This document shows positions 20,857 through 29,154 of a stretch of 64,000 bases of DNA, piece after piece. The notes under the pieces were generated by a model that saw only the letters and a program-made list of their open reading frames with translations, had not been told where the DNA came from and did not search any database. The stretch comes from Verrucomicrobiota bacterium (GTDB taxonomy: Bacteria; Verrucomicrobiota; Verrucomicrobiia; Opitutales; Opitutaceae). Location: the NCBI GenBank assembly GCA_016222805.1, contig JACRQG010000025.1, forward strand, positions 124,001 through 188,000, given 5' to 3'. The position numbers and the translations under genes are program-made. Each line of letters begins with the position of its first letter. Within the stretch, counting starts at the first letter, position 1.

Positions 20857-21435
20857 TCAGCAGGCCGAATCCATCCGCCTCCCGCAGGCTTCCCGGAACG
20901 CCGCCACACTGACCAGGCCGATCCCCGTCAGTTCGAAGGCCCAGTTCATCTTGAAGCCAAACCACCGGGTGCCGAGAAACACGTCCACATGGTGGAACGA
21001 GATCGCGCGAACCACGATGAACGTCAGGAGGAAAAGGGAGCCCAGCGCCAGCAGCTTGTGGCGGATCCAGAAGGTCCGGAATCGCCAGAAGGACCAGCAC
21101 CCCAAAGATCCCGCGCCGCCGAGGGCCGCTATCACAAACCACTTTTGAACCTCCCGCCGCTGGTCGTACCAGCCGCGGTGACGGGCGACGACGCGGCCGA
21201 GGTCAGTCAACAACGACTGCAGGTCGAGCTGCTTGTTGACGCACAGGCCTGCCATCACAAACGCGGCCACCAGCCACGGTCCGCGTTCCTGGAACGAGGT
21301 CGAACTTCCGCCCTTCGCACGGGCGGCGAGAATGGCCAGCACCGCACCGATCGCGTACGCGGCGACGGTAAACCAGCCCATGAAGCTCGGATCTCCAATC
21401 CCAGGTCGCCAGGCGATTTCTGAAGTGAGGTCCAT
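20857..21435 (-). CDS. Hypothetical four-helix membrane protein
   Basis: 192 residues with four hydrophobic segments (about 20-40, 55-75, 110-130 and 138-160). The opening segment ends in RPGIGDPSFMGWFTVAAY, and a later HxxD (FHHVDVFLG) precedes the C-terminal helix. The Gly/Trp-rich pattern looks conserved-family-like, but I do not recognise a function. Start at the ATG at 21435; the longer frame from 21510 has a basic, non-membrane prefix. Confidence 0.7.
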   Translation of the reverse strand: MDLTSEIAWRPGIGDPSFMGWFTVAAYAIGAVLAILAARAKGGSSTSFQERGPWLVAAFVMAGLCVNKQLDLQSLLTDLGRVVARHRGWYDQRREVQKWFVIAALGGAGSLGCWSFWRFRTFWIRHKLLALGSLFLLTFIVVRAISFHHVDVFLGTRWFGFKMNWAFELTGIGLVSVAAFREACGRRMDSAC

Positions 21436-21568
21436 GGGCGTCGTGCAGGTCGGCCTACGCTGGCGACTGGTCCGCCTCCCGCAATGCCGGATCTGGCGGA
21501 GTCCCGCCACCCGTGCACTGCACGGCTGCGACCCGGCACCGGGTCTTTCGGCCGAGCCCGTGGTCGGC

Positions 21569-22453
21569 TTACCTCAGCTCGGTCAGGAACCCGGGCAGCG
21601 ACCACCGATTCTGCATGCTGTTGGGGTTGCCGTACACGGTGGGAAACTGGGTCGCCAGGGCTGCACGGATTTCCTCCTGCGACTTTCCCTGGCGGATCTG
21701 GGCGGCGACGTCGTCCCGCAGTTTGACGACATTGTCGCGGTACGTCTGCAGCCCGGCCCGGTTGGTCACCGTGCCATGGCCCGGGATCACCCGGTCGAAA
21801 TCGAGCGCGGCCATCGCGGCGTCGACGGTCTTGATCCACTCGACCAGACTGCCGCCGCCAGCGTAGTCGATGAGCGGCGTGAGCCCCGCCATCAGGTCGC
21901 CGGTGTGGATGACCCGCTGCGCCGGGAAGTACACGATCACATCGCCGTTGGTGTGGCCCCGGCCGAAATAGCGGGCACGTACTTCCTTCCCTCCCAGGAA
22001 CACCGAGGTTTCGTCGGTGAAGGTGATCCGGGCGGGTTTCAGGTTCGCCGGGGCGCCGGGCTGCTTGCCGCCGGTGATGTTGGCGCGGGCATTCTTGTGG
22101 GAGATGATCTCCGCCACTTCGATGAACCGCGTATTCCCGCCACTGTGATCGGAGTGGTGGTGCGTCGTGATCACGTACTTCACGGGCTGATTGGTGACGG
22201 ATTTCACCCGCGCGATGATGCCGTCGTAGTCCTCCTCAAATTTGTCGTCGACCAGCACGACCCCCTCGTCGGTCACGAGCACGCCCACATTACCCCCGTT
22301 GCCGATGATGACGAAGAGATCATCGGTGATCTTCTCCATCCCGAGCGGGGGGCGACCCTGTTTCTGTTTTGAGGGAGACTGGGCGAGCGCGTCAGGCGAC
22401 GCTGCTCCCAGGACAAGAAGGACGGAAGCCAACAACGAAATGAGGCTGCGCAT
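21569..22453 (-). CDS. Secreted MBL-fold metallo-hydrolase
   Basis: 294 residues with a signal peptide (about 1-24). The metal site HxHxDH is intact (TTHHHSDHSGG: His98, His100, Asp102, His103), with the later ligands in GRGHTNGD, HTGDLM and IPGHGTV. It resembles subclass B3-like/QPP-type MBL proteins found in periplasms, which include but are not limited to beta-lactamases; the natural substrate is unknown. Divergent from the NIPSNAP-like gene. Confidence 0.88.
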   Translation of the reverse strand: MRSLISLLASVLLVLGAASPDALAQSPSKQKQGRPPLGMEKITDDLFVIIGNGGNVGVLVTDEGVVLVDDKFEEDYDGIIARVKSVTNQPVKYVITTHHHSDHSGGNTRFIEVAEIISHKNARANITGGKQPGAPANLKPARITFTDETSVFLGGKEVRARYFGRGHTNGDVIVYFPAQRVIHTGDLMAGLTPLIDYAGGGSLVEWIKTVDAAMAALDFDRVIPGHGTVTNRAGLQTYRDNVVKLRDDVAAQIRQGKSQEEIRAALATQFPTVYGNPNSMQNRWSLPGFLTELR

Positions 22454-22811
22454 GGGTGGGAATGGGGTGAGGCGCGATGCTCGGGCAAACCGGTCCTGAA
22501 TCCAGCCTGGAATTCCGTCAGGTGAGGTCGACCGCGTTCCGGAGGGCCGCTCCTTTTCCCCGCCATCGTCACCGCGCACCGCCCCATGGGCGGGACTCGC
22601 CGCCGGGCTCCCCACGAGTTTGTTTGACTCCGAAACGACACGACCGATCACTCGGGGCACCCCAACCGCCCGGTTCACCCCCACCGGAATACCCCGCCTT
22701 ACGACTTGCCTTCATCTGCGTCCCGCCGACGTGCGGCGGACGTTTGCCGCTCCCTTTTCGCGCGTTGCCATCGCCTCCGCGATGGTGGCAAGCGACCAAA
22801 ACCACCCACCC
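22454..22811. other. Divergent intergenic region, 358 bp
   Basis: It should hold the promoters of the MBL gene and of the gene to the right. A short imperfect hairpin lies near 22719-22742 and a single GCGACCAA at 22792-22799. I see no gene and no clear operator. The two nearest ATGs for the rightward gene are at 22782 and the preferred GTG at 22812. Confidence 0.4.
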
Positions 22812-23630
22812 GTGAAAACACCCCCGATTCGTTCCTGCCTGATCTTCGTGCTGGCGATTGCCGGCACTGTCCGCGGTGCCGACGCCGGCCTGCCCGCCTC
22901 GCAGCCCAAAATGCTCAACATCATCCGGGAGTCGGTGAAAGTCGGCCGGGGCGCCGACCATGCCCGCCATGAAGCGGGCTGGCCCGCGGCCTACGAAAAG
23001 GCCAATTCGCCCGATTACTACCTCGCGCTCACCTCCATGACGGGCCCCTCCGAGGCGTGGTACCTGGCTCCATTCGAGTCACACGCGGCGATAGCCGCGA
23101 TGATGAAGCGGGAGGAGAAAGACCCCGTGCTCGCCGCGGAACTGGGGCGGCTGGGGGAAAAGGACGCGGAGTACCTCGAGGGCTGGCGGGCAGTGCAAAC
23201 GAAGGCCCGCCCGGATCTCAGCTTCGGCCAATATCCGAACATCGCCAAGGCCCGCTTCTTTGAGATCACGATCCTGACCGTTCGACCGGGGAAGTACGCC
23301 CTCTTCGAGTCGATTCTCAAGGCCTACAACGCCGCACGCCAGCGGGTGGCACCCGAGTCGAGCTATCGCATTTATGCCGCCATCGCGGGCACGGTGGGGG
23401 CGACCTACTACATCATCCAGTCCGTCGAGGACTATGCGCACTTCGATCGCACGGGGGACGAGCACCGCAAGACCTTTGCGGCGGCCACCCCTGAAGAGAC
23501 GGCGTTGTTCGACAAATGGGGCGACGCGGTGGTCCGCGAGGAAACTCAGCGCTTCCGGCTCGATCCCAAACAGAGCTACGTGTCGAAGGAGGCCCGGGCG
23601 TCCGACCCCGAGTTCTGGAACGGCAAGTAG
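22812..23630 (+). CDS. Secreted two-module NIPSNAP-like protein, unknown function
   Basis: About 272 residues with a signal peptide if translation begins at the GTG at 22812 (KTPPIRSCLIFVLAIAGTV). Two halves of similar pattern are visible: residues 35-135 and 145-245, each with a beta-strand/helix arrangement (YYLALTSMTGPSEAWYLAPF and YRIYAAIAGTVGATYYIIQS) that fits a dimeric alpha-beta barrel (ABM/NIPSNAP fold). No catalytic residues can be named. Start at 22782 remains possible. Confidence 0.6.
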   Translation: MKTPPIRSCLIFVLAIAGTVRGADAGLPASQPKMLNIIRESVKVGRGADHARHEAGWPAAYEKANSPDYYLALTSMTGPSEAWYLAPFESHAAIAAMMKREEKDPVLAAELGRLGEKDAEYLEGWRAVQTKARPDLSFGQYPNIAKARFFEITILTVRPGKYALFESILKAYNAARQRVAPESSYRIYAAIAGTVGATYYIIQSVEDYAHFDRTGDEHRKTFAAATPEETALFDKWGDAVVREETQRFRLDPKQSYVSKEARASDPEFWNGK

Positions 23631-23974
23631 GGCCCGCGCCTGACGCCGTGGACGGCATGGCACCGGCGCGCAACGGCCGGACGCCGTGCGGGCTTCGTCG
23701 CGGGCTCCACCAAAGTCGCGTCCGGCCGCGCTTTCGTTTCGAGTGATCCAGGTCAATGTCCGCCGGAGCTGCCCTTGCCCCAAGCAAGCCGGGGGCAAGG
23801 GCCACCCGATCACGACGCTCCGTGACGGTGGGGTCGGAAACCAGAGCGGATTCAACGGCAGTGTAGCCGCATCGGAGCGTGGCCCGCCGACGGCGGGCAG
23901 GTGACAACGTGGTCCGTGCGCGGCCACGCTTTCGCCTTCAGCCCAAATGCGGCTACAGAATCCTTGCCCGTGCG
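23631..23974. other. Convergent intergenic region, 344 bp, with nested inverted repeats
   Basis: Lies between the 3-prime ends of two convergent genes. It contains the nested inverted-repeat element at 23862-23957 (listed separately) and otherwise GC-rich sequence with no supported gene. Confidence 0.5.
23862..23957. repeat. Nested inverted-repeat element
   Basis: Outer arms TGTAGCCGCAT (23862-23872) and ATGCGGCTACA (23947-23957) are perfect 11-bp complements. Inside them AGCGTGGCC (23876-23884) pairs with GGCCACGCT (23922-23930), and GCCCGCC-GAC-GGCGGGC forms a small inner hairpin. It ends 18 bp from the TonB receptor stop, so it could work as a terminator, or it could be an intergenic repeat element; the core word TGTAGCCG recurs inside the element at 52207-52334. 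Confidence 0.65.
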
Positions 23975-26893
23975 CTAGAACCGCTTGGTCAGGCTGACGT
24001 GCATGAAGCGCCCGCGGACACTGTGGAGAGTCGTGTCGTAGTTGTCGTTGAACGCCCCGACCGAGAATGGCGCCGATTCGTTGGTGAGATTCTCCACCCC
24101 AACGGTGAGGCGCGTGTTTCGGCACCAGCCCCGCACCCACTTCTCCGGCAGGGCCACGTTGGCCACGAGGTCGAATGTCCACCACGCCTCGATCTCCCGG
24201 AAGGTGCTGCCGTTGTTGAAGGCCGGATTGACCAGGTTGGGATCGTCCTGGAAGGAATCGATCCAGTTCACGGTGAACATCGTCTCCCACTTCGATCCCA
24301 CCTTGTAGTGGAAGTTCAGGTTGCCCTTCCATTTCGGGATCGAGCCGGGCGAGAACGCGTCGGACGAGATGTCGACGAAGTGCCCGACGAAGCTCTCCCG
24401 CGCCGCTCCCGTCACGCGCTGCAGGTCCCACTTCAGGAACTGATTCAGCGCGAGGGTCGTCGTGAGTTTCCCCTCTCCCAGGGGCATCGTGTAGCCAATC
24501 GTGTAGTCGAGCCCGGCGACCTCGTTGCGCGCGAGGTTGAGGTTGGTGCCGATCACGCTGATCACCGCATTGGAGGAGGACAGCGAGCCGTCCGGCTGGC
24601 GGATCACCGCGTTGGCCAGCGGCGCATTGGGGTCGAATTGCCACACCCCGTTCTGCAGCCGGGGATAACCCTGACCCTGGCCCGCCCAGTTGGAGTTCAG
24701 GATGAACTGGGCGTCACCGGTCACGATGATGTCCCGCTTGTCCACGCGGTAGTAGTCGACCGAGACGAACAGTCCCTTGACCGCACGCGGAGACCACGCC
24801 AGGCCGGCGGTCCAGGTGTCGGACTGCTCGGGCTTGAGGTTGATGTTGCCGCCGGTCTGAATCTGGGTCTGCACGCCGGCCGGGGAGAAGCGGGAGCCGT
24901 CCGGCTTGCGCGCCGGATCGTTCACCGTCGGGAAGGAAGTGCCGACCGCCGCGTACAACTCGTTCTCCAGCGGCGCGCGAAATGCCGTGCTCTTGGTGCC
25001 GCGGACGGTGAGCTCGTCGGTCGGCTGCCAGCGCAGCCCGGCCTTCCAGTCGGTGCTCGACAGCTTGCTCTTCTGCGCCACGCGGGGATTCGAGTATTCG
25101 AACTGCTCGCGCCGCACGGCGGCATTGACACTGAGGTCGTGCGCAAAGGCCTTTTGCTTGGCCACGGGCACGATGGTCTCCAGGTAGCCCGCGTCGACCT
25201 TGCGGTCGCCCCGGAAGCTGTTGCCCGTGTTGAGGCCGAGCGCGTCGCCGGCGTTGTAGAGGGGGCCGAAGAAGTCGTCGTCGTATTCGGTCCGGTGCTC
25301 CAACCCGGCCGCGGCCTGGATGTCGCCCGCCGGCAGCGCGAAAACCGGGCCGCTGGTCTTCAGGTCGACCTGCTCGATGCCGCGCTTGGTGTTGCGCTTG
25401 TCCTGCACGGCCGTGCGCCGCAGCGCGGCGGCATTGTCGAAGGTGTAGGTGCGGCCCGTCGTCGGCGAGGTCCAGCTGCCCGTCGCGAAATTGCGCGCAA
25501 ACGGATTGAACGCACCCGAGGTCACCTCCGTGCGCAGCGCCTGCCGCGAGGGGAAGCCGCTGTCACCGCGGAAGCGGTCCATCTCCGCGTACATGTAGCC
25601 GGTATCGAACCGCCACCGGCCAATCTCGCCCTCGAAGCCGGCGAACACCCGGTACGACTCCTCCGTCCAGTAATTCCGGCGGTTGCCGAGTTCAAGCGAC
25701 CGGTAGCGCGGGAAGCTCACCACCTGCAGCGGCGTCGTCGTGCCCGCCGCCCGCGCGGCGGCGATGGCCGCCGGAGTCTCGAAGATCTCGAGATACGGGC
25801 TGTTGTAGAGTTGCTCCGCCGCACCAATGGTGAAGGGCGAAGAGGCGAGCCCGTTGTCGGTCTTCAGCTTGGTGTAGAGGAAGTCGACGCGGCCGCGGAG
25901 ATGTTCGAGGAACGAGTGCTTGCCGACGCCGTAGTAGCTCGACCGCTGCTGCCCGGGAATCGCCGGGGTCAGCTCCCGGAAGTTGTAGCGATCGGTGTTG
26001 GTGTCGTACTGCCGGTAATCGGCGATGGAGCGCGGAAACGCCACGCCCGGACGAAGGAACCCGGCGCTCGGCAGGTTCGTCTGCGCCGGCACCCCGAACG
26101 GCCCTCCCGTCGTGGTGTTGAGCTTGGTGTCCAGGCGGCCGCTGAAGCTGTCGGAACCGCCGTTGTTGCCGCCGTACGGGCGCGCGTCCGCGTTCCGGGA
26201 GACGCCGCGATCCCGTGAGTAGATGTCGTTGCGGGTGTACACGCTCGCGGCGACCAGGATGGAGGACTTGGCATCGGCAAGGCCCGTGACCAGTCCGCCC
26301 TGGACCACGGCGGCATCCTTGTCCCAGGTGTTGCCGTAGGTGAGGCGGACCTGGGTGCCCTTCGGCACGTCCAGCAGGGTGAAGTTGACCACGCCGGCGA
26401 TGGCGTCGGCGCCATAGTTGGCGGCCGCGCCGTCTTTCAGGACATCGATGCGACCGATCGCATCGAGCGGGATGAGGTTGACGTTGTTGAACGCCTGCCC
26501 GGTGCGGCGCCCGTTGATCAGGGTCAGCGTGGAGTTGGAACCAAGGCCGCGAAGGTTGATGTTGGCCGCGCCGGTGCCGCGGTTGCTGTCCTGCTCCGTG
26601 GCAGTGCCGCCAACGAAGGACGGCAGATCGCGCAGGCCCTCGATCGGGTTGTTGGCGCCCGTGAGAATCAACTGCTCCTGGGAATAGACGGTGACCGGAG
26701 CGAACGATTCCTCAAGGGCCAGCGGGATGTTGGAGCCGGCGACCACGAATTTCTCGAGCCGCACGGTTTCGTCGCGGGCGCCCGGGGCCACGCCCTGGGC
26801 GGCCAGGGTGCTGGCGGCAACGAGGGCGGCGGCGGTCGCAAGGAAGGCGAGCCCGGTCCGCACTGGCACGGAACTGGGGGATGGGTGATGCAT
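23975..26893 (-). CDS. TonB-dependent outer-membrane receptor (1)
   Basis: 972 residues with a signal peptide (about 1-33) and a short TonB-box-like segment (ETVRLEKFVVAGSNIP). The plug domain (about 50-180) has the motifs GAANINLRGLGSNSTLTLIN and IDVLKDGAAANYGADAIAGV; the C-terminal half is a beta-barrel ending in FMHVSLTKRF with terminal Phe. No carboxypeptidase-like N-domain. Such receptors import oligosaccharides or metal chelates using TonB; the ligand is unknown. The start at 26893 is the first ATG before the signal peptide. Confidence 0.9.
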   Translation of the reverse strand: MHHPSPSSVPVRTGLAFLATAAALVAASTLAAQGVAPGARDETVRLEKFVVAGSNIPLALEESFAPVTVYSQEQLILTGANNPIEGLRDLPSFVGGTATEQDSNRGTGAANINLRGLGSNSTLTLINGRRTGQAFNNVNLIPLDAIGRIDVLKDGAAANYGADAIAGVVNFTLLDVPKGTQVRLTYGNTWDKDAAVVQGGLVTGLADAKSSILVAASVYTRNDIYSRDRGVSRNADARPYGGNNGGSDSFSGRLDTKLNTTTGGPFGVPAQTNLPSAGFLRPGVAFPRSIADYRQYDTNTDRYNFRELTPAIPGQQRSSYYGVGKHSFLEHLRGRVDFLYTKLKTDNGLASSPFTIGAAEQLYNSPYLEIFETPAAIAAARAAGTTTPLQVVSFPRYRSLELGNRRNYWTEESYRVFAGFEGEIGRWRFDTGYMYAEMDRFRGDSGFPSRQALRTEVTSGAFNPFARNFATGSWTSPTTGRTYTFDNAAALRRTAVQDKRNTKRGIEQVDLKTSGPVFALPAGDIQAAAGLEHRTEYDDDFFGPLYNAGDALGLNTGNSFRGDRKVDAGYLETIVPVAKQKAFAHDLSVNAAVRREQFEYSNPRVAQKSKLSSTDWKAGLRWQPTDELTVRGTKSTAFRAPLENELYAAVGTSFPTVNDPARKPDGSRFSPAGVQTQIQTGGNINLKPEQSDTWTAGLAWSPRAVKGLFVSVDYYRVDKRDIIVTGDAQFILNSNWAGQGQGYPRLQNGVWQFDPNAPLANAVIRQPDGSLSSSNAVISVIGTNLNLARNEVAGLDYTIGYTMPLGEGKLTTTLALNQFLKWDLQRVTGAARESFVGHFVDISSDAFSPGSIPKWKGNLNFHYKVGSKWETMFTVNWIDSFQDDPNLVNPAFNNGSTFREIEAWWTFDLVANVALPEKWVRGWCRNTRLTVGVENLTNESAPFSVGAFNDNYDTTLHSVRGRFMHVSLTKRF

Positions 26894-26980
26894 GGAGGGT
26901 GTTGGTTGCAAGAATCCACCCGCCGCAACAGCAAGCGGGTGTTGGTTCTTTGCGCCGACACCACTTCCGACGGGTCCCGG

Positions 26981-27109
26981 GCGACAACGGGATTGCGACC
27001 AGGCGCTCCTTCCCAGCGCCCAATGCCCCCCGTCAGGCGACGGAATCGCGCACCGGGAATCGCCCAACTGCGCACCGGGCGCGACCAACCGCGGCGGACC
27101 CGCGACCAG
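26981..27109 (-). promoter_or_regulatory. GCGACCAA-type repeats upstream of TonB receptor 1
   Basis: Within the 248-bp spacer upstream of the receptor, GCGACCAA occurs at 27081-27088 and GCGACCAG at 27102-27109, 21 bp apart, and GCGACCAG at 26995-27002, 102 bp from the start codon. Receptor 2 (start 41000) has GCGACCAA at almost the same distance (101 bp) and another pair 22 bp apart. A role as operators is inferred. Confidence 0.45.
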
Positions 27110-27141
27110 TAGGCCACCCCGTCCGCCGCACCCGCCCCGCC

Positions 27142-27885
27142 CTATTCGAGCGACACCTCGCCGCGATCTGCCGCTCGGGCGGCGGCGAAGGTACGAGCCG
27201 CGGTCCGCCCCGGCAGTTCAAGGGGCAACACCCGGGCGCGGTCGATTTCCGGGCCCTGAATGGCCCGCGCCAGCCGCTTCGGATCCCGCGCCAGCGTCGC
27301 CGGGAAGCCGAGCGGCGTGTCGGGGCGCAGGGGATCCACCACCATCACGCGGCCGGGCACCAGGTAGGTGAGCACGGTATGTCCCTGGGGCCGCTGGCTC
27401 GATTTCGCATAGTAGGAAAGCAAGCCCGGGCTGCTCACGGTCGCCCCCTGCTCCACCAACCGCCGCAGGGCCGCCACGCTCTCGATGAAACACCCGTTCG
27501 GGAGCATCTCGCCACCCCCTCCGGCCTCCTCCAAGAGCGGGCCGTTCTCGATCACCCGCCACCGCGTGAAGCCGGGCTCGATATCCCGCAGCAGCGGGGC
27601 GAAATCCGCCTTCTCCTGGGCCAGCCGGCCGCGGTGCAGGGAGAAGCTCTGCGTGCCATCGACGTCGGAGTAGAACCAAAGCACGTCCGCGAGTTCGAAG
27701 ACCAGGGCGTGCAGCCGGGCTGGATACGGAGACCGGAGGGAGTCGTTTTCCACTTCGATGATGCGGGACCAGACATCGGGGCCGAGCAGGGCCTGGGCCC
27801 GGCGTACGTGCAGGAGCGAATCCTCCGCGCCGGAGGCGATCGCAACCACGGCCAACAGACAGGGGAAGAGGGGTGGGATTCTCAC
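27142..27885 (-). CDS. Secreted protein with possible Cys-His-Asp peptidase triad
   Basis: 247 residues from a GTG start with a signal peptide (about 1-20). The order Cys132 (PNGCFIES), His169 (PQGHTVLTYL) and Asp184 (VMVVDPLRP) resembles C39-like or transglutaminase-like papain folds, in which Cys begins a helix and His-to-Asp span one beta-hairpin. No other family features are recognised, so activity is only inferred. Two GCGACGAA-type elements 21 bp apart lie 41-69 bp upstream (27926-27954), matching those of the LytS/LytTR operon, so it is a candidate target of that system. Confidence 0.65.
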   Translation of the reverse strand: MRIPPLFPCLLAVVAIASGAEDSLLHVRRAQALLGPDVWSRIIEVENDSLRSPYPARLHALVFELADVLWFYSDVDGTQSFSLHRGRLAQEKADFAPLLRDIEPGFTRWRVIENGPLLEEAGGGGEMLPNGCFIESVAALRRLVEQGATVSSPGLLSYYAKSSQRPQGHTVLTYLVPGRVMVVDPLRPDTPLGFPATLARDPKRLARAIQGPEIDRARVLPLELPGRTAARTFAAARAADRGEVSLE

Positions 27886-27925
27886 GCCCCTGCTTTTGCT
27901 TGCCGCACGCCATCCGTGGCGGAAT

Positions 27926-27954
27926 GCGACGAACTGCGCCCACTTCGCGACGGA
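27926..27954 (-). promoter_or_regulatory. Candidate LytTR-type operator upstream of the secreted protein
   Basis: GCGACGAA (27926-27933) and GCGACGGA (27947-27954) start 21 bp apart; the first is followed by CTGC, giving the 12-mer GCGACGAACTGC also found at 30306-30317 in the LytS promoter. On the gene strand the first copy reads AGTTCGTCGC, close to the AlgR box CCGTTCGTC. It lies 41 bp from the start codon, close to the 43 bp seen for the kinase operon. Confidence 0.65.
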
Positions 27955-28173
27955 GAATCCGGCGCGCGCGCCCGGGAGACCGGACGTCGATCGCCACGCC
28001 GCCGCCCCGTGTCCCGCCTCCGGGAAGGAATGTCCCGAAAACGAGACGGGACCGATCGAAACCGGTTGGCGCGGTGTGGAGCGTCACCTGGGCCCCCAGG
28101 TCGAAACTTCGCCGGGCCGAACGGCGAGGATTACTCCATTCACCCTGCTCTGCGTCGTCGCGGATTCTCTGGG

Positions 28174-28195
28174 GGCGGGGCGACCTCGCCCCGCC
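28174..28195. repeat. Intergenic palindrome GGCGGGGCGA-CC-TCGCCCCGCC
   Basis: Perfect inverted repeat with 10-bp arms. The same core recurs at 47051-47067, 47165-47184 and 47215-47231, all in non-coding DNA. Confidence 0.7.
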
Positions 28196-28317
28196 GACAC
28201 GCCAGCAACCAAGGCAGAAGGAACCAGCTTTGCCCGGCGCGTCGCGACCCGGCGGTCCGAGCGCGACCACGCTTAAGCCTTCGGATCGCCCGTGGCGACC
28301 GCAGAGGCGACCACGCC

Positions 28318-29154
28318 CTACAGCGACTGCTTCAGCAGGCTGGAGATGCGCTCGTGATAGCCGCGACTGAGCTTCAGCTTCGTACCGTCGTGCAGGATCA
28401 CGGCGTATTCACCGGCAAAGGACGGACTGAGTTTGCGCAGGCGATCGATGTTCACGATCGTCGACCGGTGGATGCGGATGAAGCGCTTGGGATCGAGCCG
28501 CGCCTCGAGCCGCGCCATGGTCTCGCGCATCAGGTGGGCGCGGCCGTTGACGTGGAACTTCATGTAGTCGCCCTCGGCCTCGATCCAGTCGATCTCCTCG
28601 GCCTTGAGAAAGAAGATCTCGCCGGACGATTTGAGGAGGATGCGATCCCCCGGGCCCTCGGCGCCCGGGCTGCCCGCCCCTCCCGCCGCCTGCAGGTAAT
28701 CCAGGAGTTGGGTCAGCCGCGCGTTCACGGTGTCGGTCTGCCGCCGCCGGATTTCCTCCTTGGCCCGCTGCAGCGCGGCGCCGAAACGCGCATCGTCGTA
28801 GGGCTTGAGCAGATAGTCGACGGCGTGGACCTCGAAGGCCCGGAGGGCATACTCGTCGTAGGCGGTGACAAAGACGATCGTCGGGGCTTCGGCGGGCGCG
28901 AGCTGCCGGAGGGCCTCGAAGCCGTCGGACCCGGGCATCTGCACATCGAGGAAGGCGAGGTCCGGCTTCTCACGCAGGATCAGCGCCGCCGCCTCCGCCC
29001 CGTTCGCGGCTTCGCCGACCACCTCGATCGAACGATCCCGTTCCAGGAGGAGCCGGACCCCGCGGCGGGCGGCCGGTTCGTCGTCGACGATGATCGCCCG
29101 GATTCGGGCGGAGGGAGAATCGACGCGGGCGGGGGCGGAAACGTTCGTTTTCAT
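28318..29154 (-). CDS. LytTR-family response regulator
   Basis: 278 residues. Receiver domain about 18-135: acidic pair Asp24/Asp25 (IIVDDEP), phosphoacceptor Asp70 (FLDVQMPGSDG) and Lys117 (YLLKPYD). The C-terminal LytTR domain (about 170-275) contains RILLKSSGEIFFLKAEEIDW and RIHRSTIVNIDRL, which recognises direct repeats spaced about one to two helical turns apart. Its start overlaps the kinase stop by four bases (ATGA). Likely autoregulated through the repeats at 30285-30333. Confidence 0.92.
   Translation of the reverse strand: MKTNVSAPARVDSPSARIRAIIVDDEPAARRGVRLLLERDRSIEVVGEAANGAEAAALILREKPDLAFLDVQMPGSDGFEALRQLAPAEAPTIVFVTAYDEYALRAFEVHAVDYLLKPYDDARFGAALQRAKEEIRRRQTDTVNARLTQLLDYLQAAGGAGSPGAEGPGDRILLKSSGEIFFLKAEEIDWIEAEGDYMKFHVNGRAHLMRETMARLEARLDPKRFIRIHRSTIVNIDRLRKLSPSFAGEYAVILHDGTKLKLSRGYHERISSLLKQSL

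Larger units (their letters stand above)
27886..28317. other. Intergenic region, 432 bp
   Basis: Carries the two GCGACGAA-type elements (27926-27954) and a perfect palindrome (28174-28195), both listed separately. The remainder is GC-rich, and between 28261 and 28314 GCGACCAC occurs twice (28263, 28307). No gene is supported here. Confidence 0.5.

Noticed and set aside
23879-26218. Long open frame opposite TonB receptor 1 (779 codons).
   Set aside because: Arises from GC-rich codon bias of the receptor gene; no signal peptide or motif, and the antisense protein is rich in Arg/Gly/Val without domains. Same reasoning for the long antisense frames at 11476-13548, 26881-29235, 29175-31643, 52285-54711 and 56116-58296.
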